A DNA stretch of 64,000 nt, taken from Ceratorhiza oryzae-sativae. Lineage: Eukaryota; Basidiomycota; Agaricomycetes; Cantharellales; Ceratobasidiaceae. The notes under the pieces are model-generated. The model ran no database searches, was not told where the DNA came from, and was given only the letters and a program-made list of their open reading frames with translations. The number at the start of each line of letters is the position of its first letter. Within the stretch, counting starts at the first letter, position 1. This document shows, in pieces, positions 1 to 12,090 of this stretch. The translations under genes and the position numbers were made by a program. The stretch lies in NCBI GenBank assembly GCA_030998015.1, contig JARWMV010000235.1, forward strand, positions 682,001 to 746,000, given 5' to 3'.

Positions 1-1756
1 AATGTCCACCAAAGCAATGTCTGCAATTGCAGGACTATGCATAACAGCCAACTCCATCTGTGGCATTTCTGTCAAACATGCCTGCCTACTGTACTGCACC
101 TGCATCATTCCCATCTTAACATATGGCTCCACCATCTGGTACACTGGCATCAAGCAAAAAGCCCTCATCAAACCCTTAACACATGCACACAATGCAGGAC
201 TTTGGTGGCTCCTTGGAGCCTTCTGCACCTCTCCAGTTTCAGCCATGGAACACATTGCCTCCATCCCCCCCATGGCCATCACACTCCACTGACTCTCCAA
301 GAACACTGCCATCTGCCTACATCACCTTCCTGCCCAATCCAAAGTTGCCAAACGCCTACCTGCCAACTGGGACACACACTGCCCAGACACCCCACAGCTG
401 CCCCCTGCCAAAACCACCATCATACACCACCTTGCAGGCCTGTCCCACCCAGATGCCAAATTCACCACCCCATACCTGGCACCCCTGTGGGAAATGCCCC
501 ACCCATGGGTGTCTCAACTTTGGACCCTATTCCCCAGTCATGGCTCATCTGAAGAAGATTGCAGGATCTACCTCAAGGCAGCCAAGGGTTGCATCAGCAC
601 AGCCCAATTGGACAGCTCCATCCTAGCCTTCAGTGATGGGTCAAGGCACATACTCTGCAATGTTCAGCAAGTTGGCAGTGGATTCACCATATCTAGGTTT
701 GGCACAGAAGTTGCCACAAGCATGTGTAGTCTCAGTTGACACTTGGATGTCTATGACACAGAAATGTTGGCCCTTGCCATTGCTGCCAAATGTGCATCAG
801 TACTAGTAAACCACCTGTCCCACAACACCCCAATACAACATGTGCTCTTCTTGTCTGACAACCTTGCACCAGTCCAGACCATCACTAGCCTATCTACCCA
901 CACTGCCCAAGCCACCTCCATCATTTTCTGCAACACAATCAACAAGCTCCTGAATACCCACCTGAACCTCACAGTCACTGTCCAATGGGTCAAAGGACAC
1001 TTGAAGATAGCAGGCAATGAGCATGTGGACACCCTAGCACTCAAAGTCACCACCCTGACACCCACACCCCTCTTCAACTGCACCATAGCTTGGGCCAAGG
1101 CCAGGGCTAAGTCCAGGGCTGTCTCTGCTTGGGGACATAAGTGGAAGTCTGAACCCCACTCCAATCACATTCAAATATCACTTAACTGTGCACCAACATG
1201 GAAACCCCATAAGTTCCACATTAGCTTTGCTGGGGAAAGGGCTGTACACTGTTGCCTTATCCAGATCATCCTTGGTCACAGCTTCTTCAGTGAATACTAT
1301 GACTGGTTCAACCTCATGTCACCACTGCCAGGGGGCAACATGGCAGAATGTCAATGCAATTTTCAGACCAGGCAAACAGTCTTGCACATGCTCAGGGAGT
1401 GCATGCTGTGGGACATGTGCTGTCATGTTTTACACAAGGCCTCCAAGCCTTTGCTCTTATCTGACCTGTTTGGCACCATTTTGGGCCTTTGGGTCATGGC
1501 CACTTTCTTGAAGTTCACCTCTGCATTCCACAAGGTTACTTATAATGATTCATTTGTTATTTAGTTTGCTCTCTCTGTCTCCTCTCTCACCTTTGGGCCC
1601 TACTTTTTACCCCCCCTGTCCATGCCCCTGTTACTTCTGTTGCCTTGTTGATGTCCCCTGCCCTTAGGGCTGCTCTTTTCTGGTTCCTGGACTGTGCCCC
1701 AAGTGGTTTGACCAATGTGTTCATGTAGCTTGTTAAAATTGAATGCAAAAAAAAAA
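1..1756 (+). mobile_element. Decayed non-LTR (LINE-type) retrotransposon, 3' part with RNase H domain
   Basis: One reading frame (frame 2) runs from the window edge to a stop at 1562-1564, broken by two in-frame TGA codons at 290-292 and 737-739. Its first ~95 residues look like the end of a reverse transcriptase region. An RNase H domain follows with the four expected acidic positions visible: FSDGS (near 626), the Glu of DTEMLALAI (near 760), the Asp of FLSDN (near 850) and the Asp of GNEHVDTLA (near 1020). A cysteine/histidine-rich tail follows the RNase H domain. The element ends in an A-run at 1747-1756, as expected for target-primed insertion. Both stops could come from a CGA-to-TGA change. 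Only one CpG (353-354) occurs in the first 1,897 bases. The 5' part lies outside the window. The copy is dead. Confidence 0.8.
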
Positions 1757-2299
1757 CATATGTCACATGCCATTTAACATTGTCAAGTAACATGTTGAAT
1801 GTTTTAACAGCTTACATAACTTACACTGACTAACACTCTGACATTGTAATTTGACAACACTGCCTCATGGCACTAGACAAGGCTTCTGCATCCTATTCGA
1901 CACTGCCAATTTGTGAGGCAGGCTGTTCAAGCAGAAGAACAGTGGTCATAATTTGGTCTTGGAGCCTATTTCCAAGTGTCAAATTTCTCAACTATCTTAT
2001 ATTTGAGATAGGTTGGCATAGTTGCCTACATGAACAAGTTGTTTGCATAGAGCAGCAAGGTGCCCCTGTAACAAGGGGTGGTGGAAAAAAAAATTCCTGC
2101 ACAAGGTTGGATTTTGAGAAGTCAGCCACTAAGAGCACCCACCCACCCCCTGATAGATTATGTCATATAAATCTGTCCAAATTGGGTATATATGCATGTG
2201 ACAACTATCCATGGCGCCACAAGTTAAAAGAAAACTGTGTTGTATAGTACATAGAGAGTAATCCATGCATAAAGAATAAAAGCAATAAAAGATGTTGTG
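1757..2299. other. Gene-free spacer between two dead transposons
   Basis: Low-CpG sequence without a convincing reading frame. It separates the A-run of the LINE-type element from the 3' end of the minus-strand transposase-like gene. I see no motif in it. Confidence 0.5.
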
Positions 2300-5200
2300 T
2301 TAAGCAATCTTTTGATGTTTATGAGCTGTTGAATGATTACTGCCATGCTTGCCACAATCCCAATCCTTCAGAACATACAAGAAGTTGTAGCAACCAAGAT
2401 GAAACTGAGAGCTTATCAGAATTAAGTATACATCACTTATTGAAAAACATACCCATTTTGTTTTGCAGTGTCTGTTACTGCACATCATCACCTGTGGAAC
2501 AGTGCCTGGTAATTTGTTTGCTTTAATCTCTTCCTCTGTAACCTTAATGTTGCACATATAACATGCAGTGATTTCATCCAATATGGGATGTTGTTTCCTT
2601 GTGTGCCTGCTGCAATTTGATACTATAGTTGTAGTAAAGAGTGAGGTTGACATAGATATAGGATCTTATGGTAGGAGCCAGTTAAAACACAACAAGATCT
2701 GAGTTGGCTGCACATACCATCTATTGTATTGATTTACATGCTGTATTTATCCAGTATTTCATCATCATCACTTGAAGTGGTGCTTTCATGATTTGGGTCT
2801 TGATCCAGGTTGTCAGTGACTTGTTCATCCCTTTTCAGCAGCTCAATTGTTCTGCTTATTTTGAACAGGTAATAGATATACAGCTGGTTGATTCCTACTG
2901 ACCATAAGACCATGCAAGAGCTGTGCACTTCAGATATTGCCAGTTCAGGGCCAGCCACCCTACCTTGAGCAAGTTGAGGGGCTGTTCAACACTGATCCCA
3001 AGTGATTTGCATGGCAGCAATTTCTGACTCTGAAAGTTGAAATAGGTCAATGTATGCACTCTGATTAGCCAAAGGATGGCTAATTCTGAGGTGCTCCTCA
3101 AAATTGTACCTCCAGATTGCAGGTGAATCTTGAGAGCAAAGCTTGCAGACCAGGGGTACATTTGAGCATGGGGAGGCTAGTTTAGACTAGGATGCAGTTT
3201 TGTAAGAGAACCTTGTTGCATAAGGGCAGCTCTTTGACCAAGCCAGATTGATCTGTAGGCTTGCTTCTTTGCCCTTCCTATGAAGCAAAAAGATTGGACA
3301 GCTTGCAGAGGGCTGCAAGCAAAACCTGCATGGTTGAGTAGCTTGGTTAACTAGTGTGTCAAATAAGATGTGAGCACCCATGTGTTCAAGAACTTGTGGG
3401 CTTAGACCAATTCAGCTGAACAGCAGGAGAAATACATGATGGGCAAGTGGTATGATTGTGAGTGCAACTAGGATTGTGAGTGTCTGCCTCTTGCTCATAC
3501 ACAAAGCATGCTTTACCTGTAATGTATCAACAAAGTTGAGATAATGCATAAGCTCTGATAGAAGTGAGACTAACCAGCATGAAGGTAAGGGAAACAATCA
3601 GTTTGAGCAACTTGAGGGAGCTCCGAAAGATCTCTAGGCAATAACCAGTTGGCAAGCAAGGCAGTAATTCCCAGGAGATCATTAGTACTGAAAACATATG
3701 TAGCATTGCATGTATCAGAGGCTAGTAGTGCAGGGTTGACTGGCTGTATAAATTGACCAGGTATCTTGATCACTGCGCCATATTTATGCATCCACTTCCA
3801 GTCTATCTCAGAACTTGCCACCTGAGAAACAGAAATGCTAAACAGAGCCAGACAAAGTATCTGAGCTGTTGCATCAGCAATGGCCTTGCCCAAACAAGCT
3901 GTTGTCATCTCAAGAACCAAGATATCATCATACTGAAGTTGATTGATTTGTAAGATAGCCAAAAATATATGCAATCTGCAGCAAAGCAAGGTGGCTGCAG
4001 GATTGTTGACATGGAGTGCAGGCTCTCCCAGTGCTGAATTGTGGTCAATAATACCAGATGAATCGGTTCTCTTGGCTGAAACTGCATACTTGGATAATCC
4101 AGCAACATGGCTGAGGTGATCAGTGGAATTTCGCCTGGAGTTGAAAAAAAGCTGGCTGATTACCCAAGCTTTGTGGACTGTTTCTCCATTATCCAGCTTG
4201 AGATAGGGTGAAGGTGCACCAGGCATTTCTTCAGCATGTTCAGCACCAGCCAGATCTTCTAGATCAAGATGAGAAGGATCTACAGGTGTTGGCAAAGGGC
4301 AGCTAGCATAGTCTCCAGCATAGTCAATGTCTGATACCTCCATCTCTAGAGACTCAGGCCTGCATGAATGATTCATCACAAGCTCACCAAATGGCACAAG
4401 GATGTCCACTGAAGTGTTACTTGCCAGTTTTGCTAAGTCTTCCTCTATAATAGATGCAATTGCGACAGGTAGGAGTTTGCCAAGTATCTGTCAACCTTTC
4501 CACCAGCATGTAAGAGGGTGGACATTTTCAACACATAAATCGCCCTTCCAGACACTTGGGCTTATGTGGTCTACTGTAGGTGTATCAGATATGCTAGACA
4601 AGTCAACCAAGTGAAGCTTCAGATGGCAGGGTGCATGATCCCACTCCAGATGCTCAGCTAGGATATTAGCACAGGTTGTTGTGCTAGAGAGTCAACTAGC
4701 CAGCTGTAATACATTGGCATTTGCATCATTCCCAATCATCATTCTAACAATCCCAAAAGCAGCTTCCAAGCAGTCTGTACCCAGAAGTGTCAACCAGAAT
4801 GAGCCCTGGGGATTCTTAACTTTAGCTTTAGCAAAACATATATAAGTGTTCTTGATCATAACCATTATGTCTCCATAGAGCTGAAGTGGCAAAAAGCAAG
4901 CAGACTTAGAAGAGCAGGTATATAGCCATAGTACCAAATGCACTGCGGAAGAGAGTTTCTCTAGCTGTGTAGAAAGAGACAAAGATATGTCAGTATACAG
5001 CTTGATAACCAGATTGACAAGTAATTCCAGTATGTTCAATGCATGCCTACTTTGTGCATAAGCTGGTTTGTCATCTTGGGCAGGCAGAGGTAGATTAGCA
5101 ACGCTCTGGAGGAGCTGAACAGCAAGTGTGACATCTTGTTTGTCATCAGGGCATAGCATATAGTCAATTCGGGTCTTTGAAACGCTGCCATCACAAAGAT

Positions 5201-7259
5201 GCAGGCATAAGACTGCTGTAGTAACATGAAAGCCATCAATAAAAGTCCCTAGTGTGCCAATGAGAAGATTCCTCAAGTGCTTAAAGATATGTTTATAATC
5301 TTTGTCACCTGTAAGCTCATGTTCACCAACCAACATATTGAATAAGCATAGCCCAGAGAGAAGTGGAAACAGTGCCGAAGTAGGTTGAATTGGTTTGGCT
5401 AGAGTGAGTTCAGAGATTGACACCCCTTGGCATGCCTCCCCATCAGATGTGATAGACAGAAGATCTCCAAGGCCAAGTTTTGGAGCAAGTTGCTTACAGA
5501 CTTGAATAGCTGTGCTGATAAGCTTTGTATGTTTGCTTGCTTTTTTGCACTTGCATGTCCCTGATATCATGATAGGACATGCTGCATACATTCACTTGTC
5601 TGATGTCAGCAGCCCAATTGCTGTGACAGTACACTGTCAATAATGGTGGTTAGATCTTTAACGCATGATTGCTCAGGTATAACATTACCTCAGTTGCAAT
5701 ATGGATTTCCTTGTTATCGACAGCAGTAGCTAGCTGCTCAAGCTCCTGTACTGAATCTATTGATAAAGAGACACAGTCTCTGTGTTCCCTGCATATTCCA
5801 AGTACTTTCCCAGTTACTGCATCTAAACGGGGTCGCTCCTCCACCTTAAGCTCATCAAGCATGAGGATATAATCAGGGGCTGATTCGGTGCCAAGTAAAC
5901 AAGCAAGGTCACAAAAGTTTTCATTGAGGTTGTGTTCAACCTCATTTGGTGTAGGTTTCTGTGGAGAAGCCTTGAGCATTGAGGATAATTTATATTGGTG
6001 TACGGTCAATGTTGCTGGGAGTGCAAGAGTTTGATGAGCAATATTGGCAACTCGGACACCTCCTAATTGGTAAAATAGAAGGCTCTTCATCTTCTCCTCA
6101 TCAGAGTATCCTTTTGGATGATAAAGCCCCTTAGCCACCTTCCAGAAGCGTTCAATAATGCCTCTAACTCCTAGTTTATGCTTGACTGCAATGGCAACTA
6201 GCACCCCTACCCTCTGTACACTACGATCAGCTCCTATCGCTACCAGGAACTTCTTGTGTTCATCTAGATTCTGTACACGTGATGCAAGTTTACAAGCCTG
6301 AGTCAGTTTGTTTGATCAAAAGCTATCAATCTGATTAGCTTTTCGTTGAAGGAGCTCGTGTAAGGAATGCATCGATAGGTAGTGCTAGGACAAGTTCTCA
6401 TGGGCTCCAGTGGTCAGGTGGTCTCGGATTCCCCAAAGTACTTGAGAACCATTCAAAGCTTTGCATGGAGCGCATGTGAGCAACCCAGGAGCTAGTGTGC
6501 CAGAAGAGAAACTTGTGCAAGCATTGGCACGAAGCATCATATGTTGATTACAAACCTCAAAACCCCAAGGTAAAGCGAGACTAGCATGTAGAGCGTACGG
6601 ATAATGCAAAAAGGGATTCTGTCCACTTGCAAAACTAAACGTAATACCCTACATCTGAATGAAGAGCAGGGAGAGTGTGCATGCGCAGCTACAGTACCTA
6701 CGTGGGTGCTTATAGTGTTAGAAGGCTGCGAAACTGCCATTCGGATCGTTCTAGCATTTGCACCAGGGCTATTGAGCACTGTCACAGGTGGCAGCATGAT
6801 TTCTATAATCTCTTCATTGCTGTCTTCAAGTTCAATAGTGTGTGTCAAGGGAGGCGTTACCGAGTGTGAATCCTGTAGCATAGCGTCTGAAGCATATAGC
6901 CCATCCATGGGCAAGACATCAGAGCACAAACGCTGCTCCTCAGACAAACGATTGATGCCAGAGCTGCTAAGCGATAATGTAGAATTAGCTGTTGAAAGCT
7001 TTGGCGGCGAAGAGACCAAGCTGTGGGCTGTGTCCAAAGTTCTAGTACTAGAAGAAATTCCGAAACAAAGCAGAGTTGACTGATTCTTGTCTTTCTCTGC
7101 CTTGGACTGTTTAGCTTGTGCAAGCAGGCATTTAGCTTTCCCTCGATGTTCAACAAGGCCCGCAGGACCACGAAACGAAACATGAACTAGCTCGTTACAA
7201 TCCAGACACTGGACCTTCGTGTCAGCTGTGTATTTAGGGCTCTGATATACATCTATCAA
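2300..7259 (-). pseudogene. P-element/THAP9-like transposase gene, multi-exon, decayed
   Basis: Minus-strand blocks in order look like one gene. 7259-6650 carries a Cys-x2-Cys...His...Cys finger (VQCLDCNELVHV, then EHRGKAKC) followed by a Ser/Thr-rich region. 6609-6390 and 6204-5650 include the phrase LDELKVEERPRLDAVTGK. 5591-4692 includes TSDGEACQGV and, near its end, SFWLTLLGTDCLEAAFGIVR followed by a G-N-D-A-N stretch, which resembles the C-terminal region of P-element/THAP9 transposases. 4409-3570 and smaller blocks to 3187 follow, with a Cys-rich stretch (QPCRFCLQPSASC). 2653-2300 has a PHD-like finger (CYMC, then CSNRHCKTKW, FHLGCYNF, DWDCGKH) interrupted by a likely intron. Frame breaks between blocks and strong CpG loss toward the 3' end indicate decay. 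The family assignment rests on short motifs and is moderate. A captured host gene is the alternative. Confidence 0.5.
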
Positions 7260-8012
7260 CGATCCTCAGGATGTCAGGAGAGTTACTAACTTTGTCAGGC
7301 ATTTTTACACCCAGCAAGATGGGGAAACTTAATCTGACATCCTGTCATCTCTCGAGTATACCTTAAGCAGCTGCCCGAGCCGCACCTGCGGATTTCACCA
7401 TCCCTTTGTAAAAATCTATTACTACTCCGTTGTATCGCAATAGTGCACCATGTGGTTGAATTAATACCTTTGTTTAGCAATTGGTTATCAATCGGTAATT
7501 ACATCTTATAGTTCCATAAAAGTGATATTTATATGGTACAAAAATTCTGAAAAAACTCGTTGGCAGGTCCTCGGCGGACCCACCCACCTAGACCTCGGGC
7601 GGGCGCTTATTTCGGCGCTACCCCTTGCCCTGTAAACATGAGGATGATGATGGCGCGGCCATGCAAATGCGTGTGCGTGTGGCCTCAGAAATTGGCTCGT
7701 GGTATCCTCGTGACTCAATTGTACTCTCGCCTGCCATGAGGGTCCGAGTATAATTGCCTATAGTCGTGCCCGAAATGCAAACAAGCTTGAGTAAGGGCAG
7801 AGCCACTCATTAAGCAAGGATCCACCTCCTCTTAAGCCTACGGACCGTTCCATAAAGCTGATCCTCAGAGTAGGCCACCGCTCACCAGTGACACTGCTAG
7901 CTCTGATAAAGTTAAGAGTGGGGTATGATATCATAAAACTCACTTGATGCCAACTAGCGATTCAACCACAATATATATATTTATTCAGGCTTTGAAACAA
8001 CGGGTGTTCCGT
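7260..8012. other. Intergenic stretch, no supported gene
   Basis: Short reading frames on both strands show no family resemblance. A GC-rich patch at 7560-7625 with repeated GGCGG and CGGGCGGG words looks like a repeat fragment. An AT run near 7970-7985 precedes the 3' end of the SRP72 gene. Confidence 0.4.
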
Positions 8013-9259
8013 TTACTTCTTCTTTCGCCCCTTGTTGCCGCTTGGCTTGGGAATATGCCCACTGCCACTCCCTCCACCCTCCATTACACCCGCAGTTGCA
8101 GGGGCAACGCTAACGCCCTGTGAATACCCTGCAGTCGCACCCTCTTTCCTCCCTTTGCCTTTGCCCTTGCGCCCTTGGCCAAAAGTAACGTAAGTTCGTT
8201 CTCGTTTCTTGATCCACCTTTCTGGGTCTGGCATTGGTGTGACTCCAAGCACAACGTGTTTTGGCAGACGACCTTTGCGAGGCCCTTTGGGTGCTGCTGT
8301 GGGTACTGCCGGCGCTGTAGGAGCGGAGGGCTTTGCCGCAGAGGGGAGTGCTGTGATGCTCGTAGGGGGAGCCGGTGCGGGGGCATCTTCAAGTTGGGTG
8401 ACGGAGACACCAGATGCACGCAGTGATTCATAGAAGCCCGACTGGAGAAAGTCGATGTGACTTTGGATCGCCGCCAGATTTGTCATGACATCGTTTTGTC
8501 CTTCCGTATCCTGTTTGGCGATAGGATGTTACACATCGTCGTCTTTAACAGCCCAAACAGGAATCACTAACCATGCTGCCATCGTCAAGGATGCGCTCGT
8601 AGATCCGTTTTGCACTGGCGTATTCGCCCATACGATAGGACTAATCCGACACAAGTTAGATCGGAGGGCCAAAATCATAGGATTGGCTTACGAGCTGAGC
8701 CTCCAGATGTGCAAAGCCTTCCTTTGGAGCATCATCCTTGTCTTTACATGTGTCGACAATCACTTTGGCTTCTTTTTCCTTATGCATACGATATAGTATA
8801 TACGCCTTTTCCAGTTCGGCGGACGATTTGGACGTCCCGGCGCCGCCCAGGGTGGATCCGACCATCTCCAACGCACGAGGGTACTGATCTGTTTGCAACA
8901 AAAGGTATAACTTTGTCTGCAGGACATCCGCATCATTGGGGGTAAGGCGCAAAACTGTAGGACCCGGTGGCGTGAGATATAGGCCAATCAGATACTATCC
9001 ACGTTTACCCACTCTTGTCGCACGTTTTTATCGCGTTTGCGGGATGGCCCCCGTCGATCTGAGCGCATAGGGATTTGAATAGCTGTTTCACTCGAACTTC
9101 GGTGGGCTTTGGAGTCTTGGAGGCAGCAGGATCAAGTGTGTGTATTTTGCGGCGAGGATTGTAGTTGCCCTTCTTTTCGCCTGAAGGGGCTTTAGCAGGG
9201 TCAGCTTTGGCGCCGACCGAGGGCTGAGCTTTAGGAGTAGCAGGTTTGCGTGAAGCCAT
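8013..9259 (-). CDS. SRP72: Compact SRP72-like signal recognition particle subunit
   Basis: Four exons join in frame on the minus strand: 9259-9013, 8954-8692, 8640-8572 and 8510-8013, giving 358 residues. The N-terminal part has a basic leader (MASRKPATPKAQ), then VKQLFKSLCAQIDGG and LRLTPNDADVLQTKLYLLLQ, which are the first TPR helices of SRP72. Another TPR-like unit (YRMGEYASAKRIYERIL) follows. The C-terminal part has KGRLPKHVVLGVTPMPDPER and a Lys/Gly-rich tail, the 7S-RNA-binding domain. SRP72 pairs with SRP68 in the cytoplasmic particle that delivers ribosomes to the ER. Family members are usually about 600-670 residues. Here the block of central TPRs is missing, so TNLAAIQSHIDFLQSGF passes through an Ala/Pro linker straight to the RNA-binding domain. 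Splice sites are good and no stop interrupts the frame. It may be a second, shortened copy. Confidence 0.8.
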
Positions 9260-11035
9260 GGTGCCGCCGATCAAAGCATGATAGGCGCGCGACTGTGAAA
9301 TGGATATAAAATTGAGCCATGCGGGCGCTTGTTGACAGCGCTCTGCTCGGCCTACATCGCTTACTCTAACGTCTACACATCCCACCCCTCATGGTTATTA
9401 CTTGAGGTCAATTTGTAGAGAAAATAGCCCCTGTTTGGGCATTGCGCTTTTGAGACAAGAGATACGCGAAGAGATGAGCAGAAACCGCGATGATTCTCTC
9501 CAAATAGTAACTGTCTCAGCTTTGAACACTCAATTTCGCGAAAATCCATATGCAGCTCATCAATGCTGGGATGATTTAACTACGCGGCGTGGCCCTCAAA
9601 TATGCAGAAGGGCCTCACGCGAAGACGGTACTTGGCTAATCCGAGATCAAACCCTGGCGGTCAGACTTGAGCCACCGTCTGAATCTCAATTTTCGACGCC
9701 ACCCGCCTATTTGCGCATGGTTTCCGCTCGATCATGCCAGCATAGCCTCCTAGGGGTCGAGGTTCTTGTATTGCTTTGAATGGCATTTGTTCCAGCTGGT
9801 GTAGGACGAGTCGCCAAACGCCAATAGATAGCGTCTCAATATGTCTCATGGCCTCATGGTAAACTCACGTCATATACTAATAAAGTCTGGCTCATGAGGA
9901 CGCTACCTGTAGTGTCGGACTAGAATCTCCTGATTTATCCCAATGTCGTTGCGGATCTCACAAGATGTCAAATCTCTTTCACAAGTGGTAAGTGGCCGCT
10001 TGTTGGCTCTTTCTCTTCATTACTTACTCCTTTGAGTATAGATAGTGAGACTAATTCGTTCTGAGCTTGATACCTGTACTGACCCCCCCGATTCTTTCAT
10101 AGCGGCAACTTGTACGTACATATTCGATGCCTCGCACTCATTAACGCGCATCCAAACAAACGTTCATTCGCATTCTCAGGCGGTCCGTAACAAATATCTT
10201 AGACCAAATGCCATACCACTAACTTTTCATTCTATAAACAGGGATGTTTGCCCAGCGTAAGCGCATTAAACTCGCCACTTTAGTGCGTGTAACTGACTTG
10301 CCCTTGCTTGAATCCAGCGGGAGATAAACGTGCGTGCCGTTCATCTCTTATTCTCATTCTTAAGTAACATGGCCTCGCACTGTTAATCAGCAGCGCCAAT
10401 CGGTAATGTTATAGCTTTAGATCACCTGTTGTTGTAGTACTGATCAAGAGCGATATTTATCGCTTTTCAGGAGGTATGCACGACCATCATGCTAATTCAA
10501 AGATAGTCTATATTTTAATGTAATAATCTAAAAACGACAGAGGGACTCGACCCGATCGAGCGTACGTGGCTTTTGCTGATCTAAAGCCTTGAATCTCTAA
10601 CTCCTGAAACTATTTCATCCAAATCCAGTCGGTACGTCACCTTGGTTTCGCGCTATCATCGAAATCCTCATTTAGCATAGAGAACCCGGCGTAATGCCGC
10701 CACTACTCAACCAACCCAGCGAGGCGTACCTATCGTGCCATATCGAAACGTAAGCACGGGGGGGGGAAGGCCTCACAGTTTCAGCATTCTCACAATATTT
10801 CGCGTTAGTTTGCCGACGCCGAAGAGCCTGCTATGACAAGCCATTTTGAAACTCATATAGATGTGCGTATGGCTTAAGCCGGTTTTCGGGCCAATGGGTT
10901 AACTCTTACATCATATCTCCAGGGCGTCCCGTGTATCCGGCAAGCCATGTCCGACGCAGGACACCGCCTGAGCGCAAATGCGACCGGGCTTCCCGGCCCG
11001 ACACCAACAGCTGGAAGGACTCTGCGTCCCTCTAG
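9260..11035. other. Long intergenic stretch, no supported gene
   Basis: About 1.8 kb. Reading frames at 9402-9779 (plus) and 10045-10260 (plus) look random in composition and have no recognisable motif. CpG is present, so this is not the same kind of dead-transposon sequence as 1-5,000. A G-run lies at about 10,759-10,767. The ATG at 10,948 opens a 50-codon frame that may hold the 5' exon of the next gene. Confidence 0.4.
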
Positions 11036-11757
11036 CCAGCGAACACAACCACCGACAAATTCTTCGGTGTGTCTTTCTCGAAATTTTTCAGCTCGTACGA
11101 TGAATTGATTTACGAGCTCCCTATCTTTCAGCATGAGAGCCTAACACTGGCTGAGTTCTGTCAGCGCGTTCAGATCAACCAGGGTCAAGCATATACCAAC
11201 GCCCATGTTGCTTCTGTGACTTGTTATAAAGACGTCAAAGGTATCCCCCACGAGTTTCTTGTTGCACATGTTCGCAGGCAAGACGCAGAGGACATGTGGA
11301 TTCGGCTCGAGCGCGCTGCTGATCTTGCGTGTCATTCTGACTGGCTCTCACGATTGATTCCTGTCTCTGCTGGCTATGAACCGGACGACAAGGTCAAAAT
11401 CGCCAATGAAGAGGCCGAACTACTTTCTCAAAGCGGAGGAATTACCCCAAAAGCGAAATTGATTTTCAGAGGAAATAGGCTTCCAATAAGCTTGTTTGCG
11501 AAGCTTTTGGTCATCTTCAAGGATGAGTCTCGAAAGTACACCTTGCGTAAGGTGAGCATGCCATGAGCTAATTCTTCGTTCAAACCTGCTCAATTTGATA
11601 TACCTAGAAAAATTGTTGGTTCTTCTGCTCTGTGGTTCTGGAAAACCTTGTCGACATGAGCGCCAACCACATCAAAGTTAGGCACACTGGGCTCGGGCAA
11701 GACGCCCGGAGACGCATCCGGAAAAGATTCTTGGACGAAACACCCTGCTGCGTTTGA
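11036..11757 (+). CDS. Conserved hypothetical protein (lineage-restricted?), 5' end unresolved
   Basis: Two exons are clear. The first runs to 11551 and ends in CGTAAG before a GTGAGC donor. The second is 11608-11757 after TATACCTAG. They join in frame (RKYTLRK then KNCWFFCSVVLENL). Readable phrases are HEFLVAHVRRQDAEDMWIRL, SDWLSRLIPVSAGYEPDDK and FRGNRLPISLFAKLLVIFKD. The frame is open from 11036, just after a possible acceptor at 11033-11035, but no ATG lies in the first exon before the conserved part, so an upstream exon is missing from my model or the gene is truncated. I do not recognise a domain. Similar unnamed proteins occur, as I recall, in Rhizoctonia. Function unknown. Confidence 0.55.
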
Positions 11758-12090
11758 CTGGCTCACGAACTTGCCGAATATCGCCGGACTATGAACGTTT
11801 GTTAGCAGTCATGGACTATGAAACCTTAACTTATTCGAGTCTATTTTATTATTCCTATGTGACTTCATATTTATCTAACATGGCCCAGACTCATGCTTTC
11901 ACTATGGCTATGCATGTTATACTTAGTGTATGTGCTCGAATCACTATGTTGTGTCGGCTTCTTGGCCGAAGCTTTAGCGCCGGCTTGTCTAAATGACTTC
12001 ACTTCGGTTCCGAGTTCGCACCATACATACAACTCGACCAAAGGCGTCCAGCCACCTCAACACGAACTGAGTCCCCTCCCCACCCCCGCT

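Noticed and set aside
37..626. Long plus-strand frames overlapping the LINE remnant (37-552, 183-626)
   Set aside because: Pro/His/Cys-rich translations without motifs; shadows of the decayed element's real frame.
9402..9779. 125-codon plus-strand frame
   Set aside because: No motif, no splice context, random-looking composition.
10948..11101. Separate small gene starting at ATG 10,948
   Set aside because: The 50-codon frame runs into the orphan gene in a different frame; more likely part of its 5' exon or noise.
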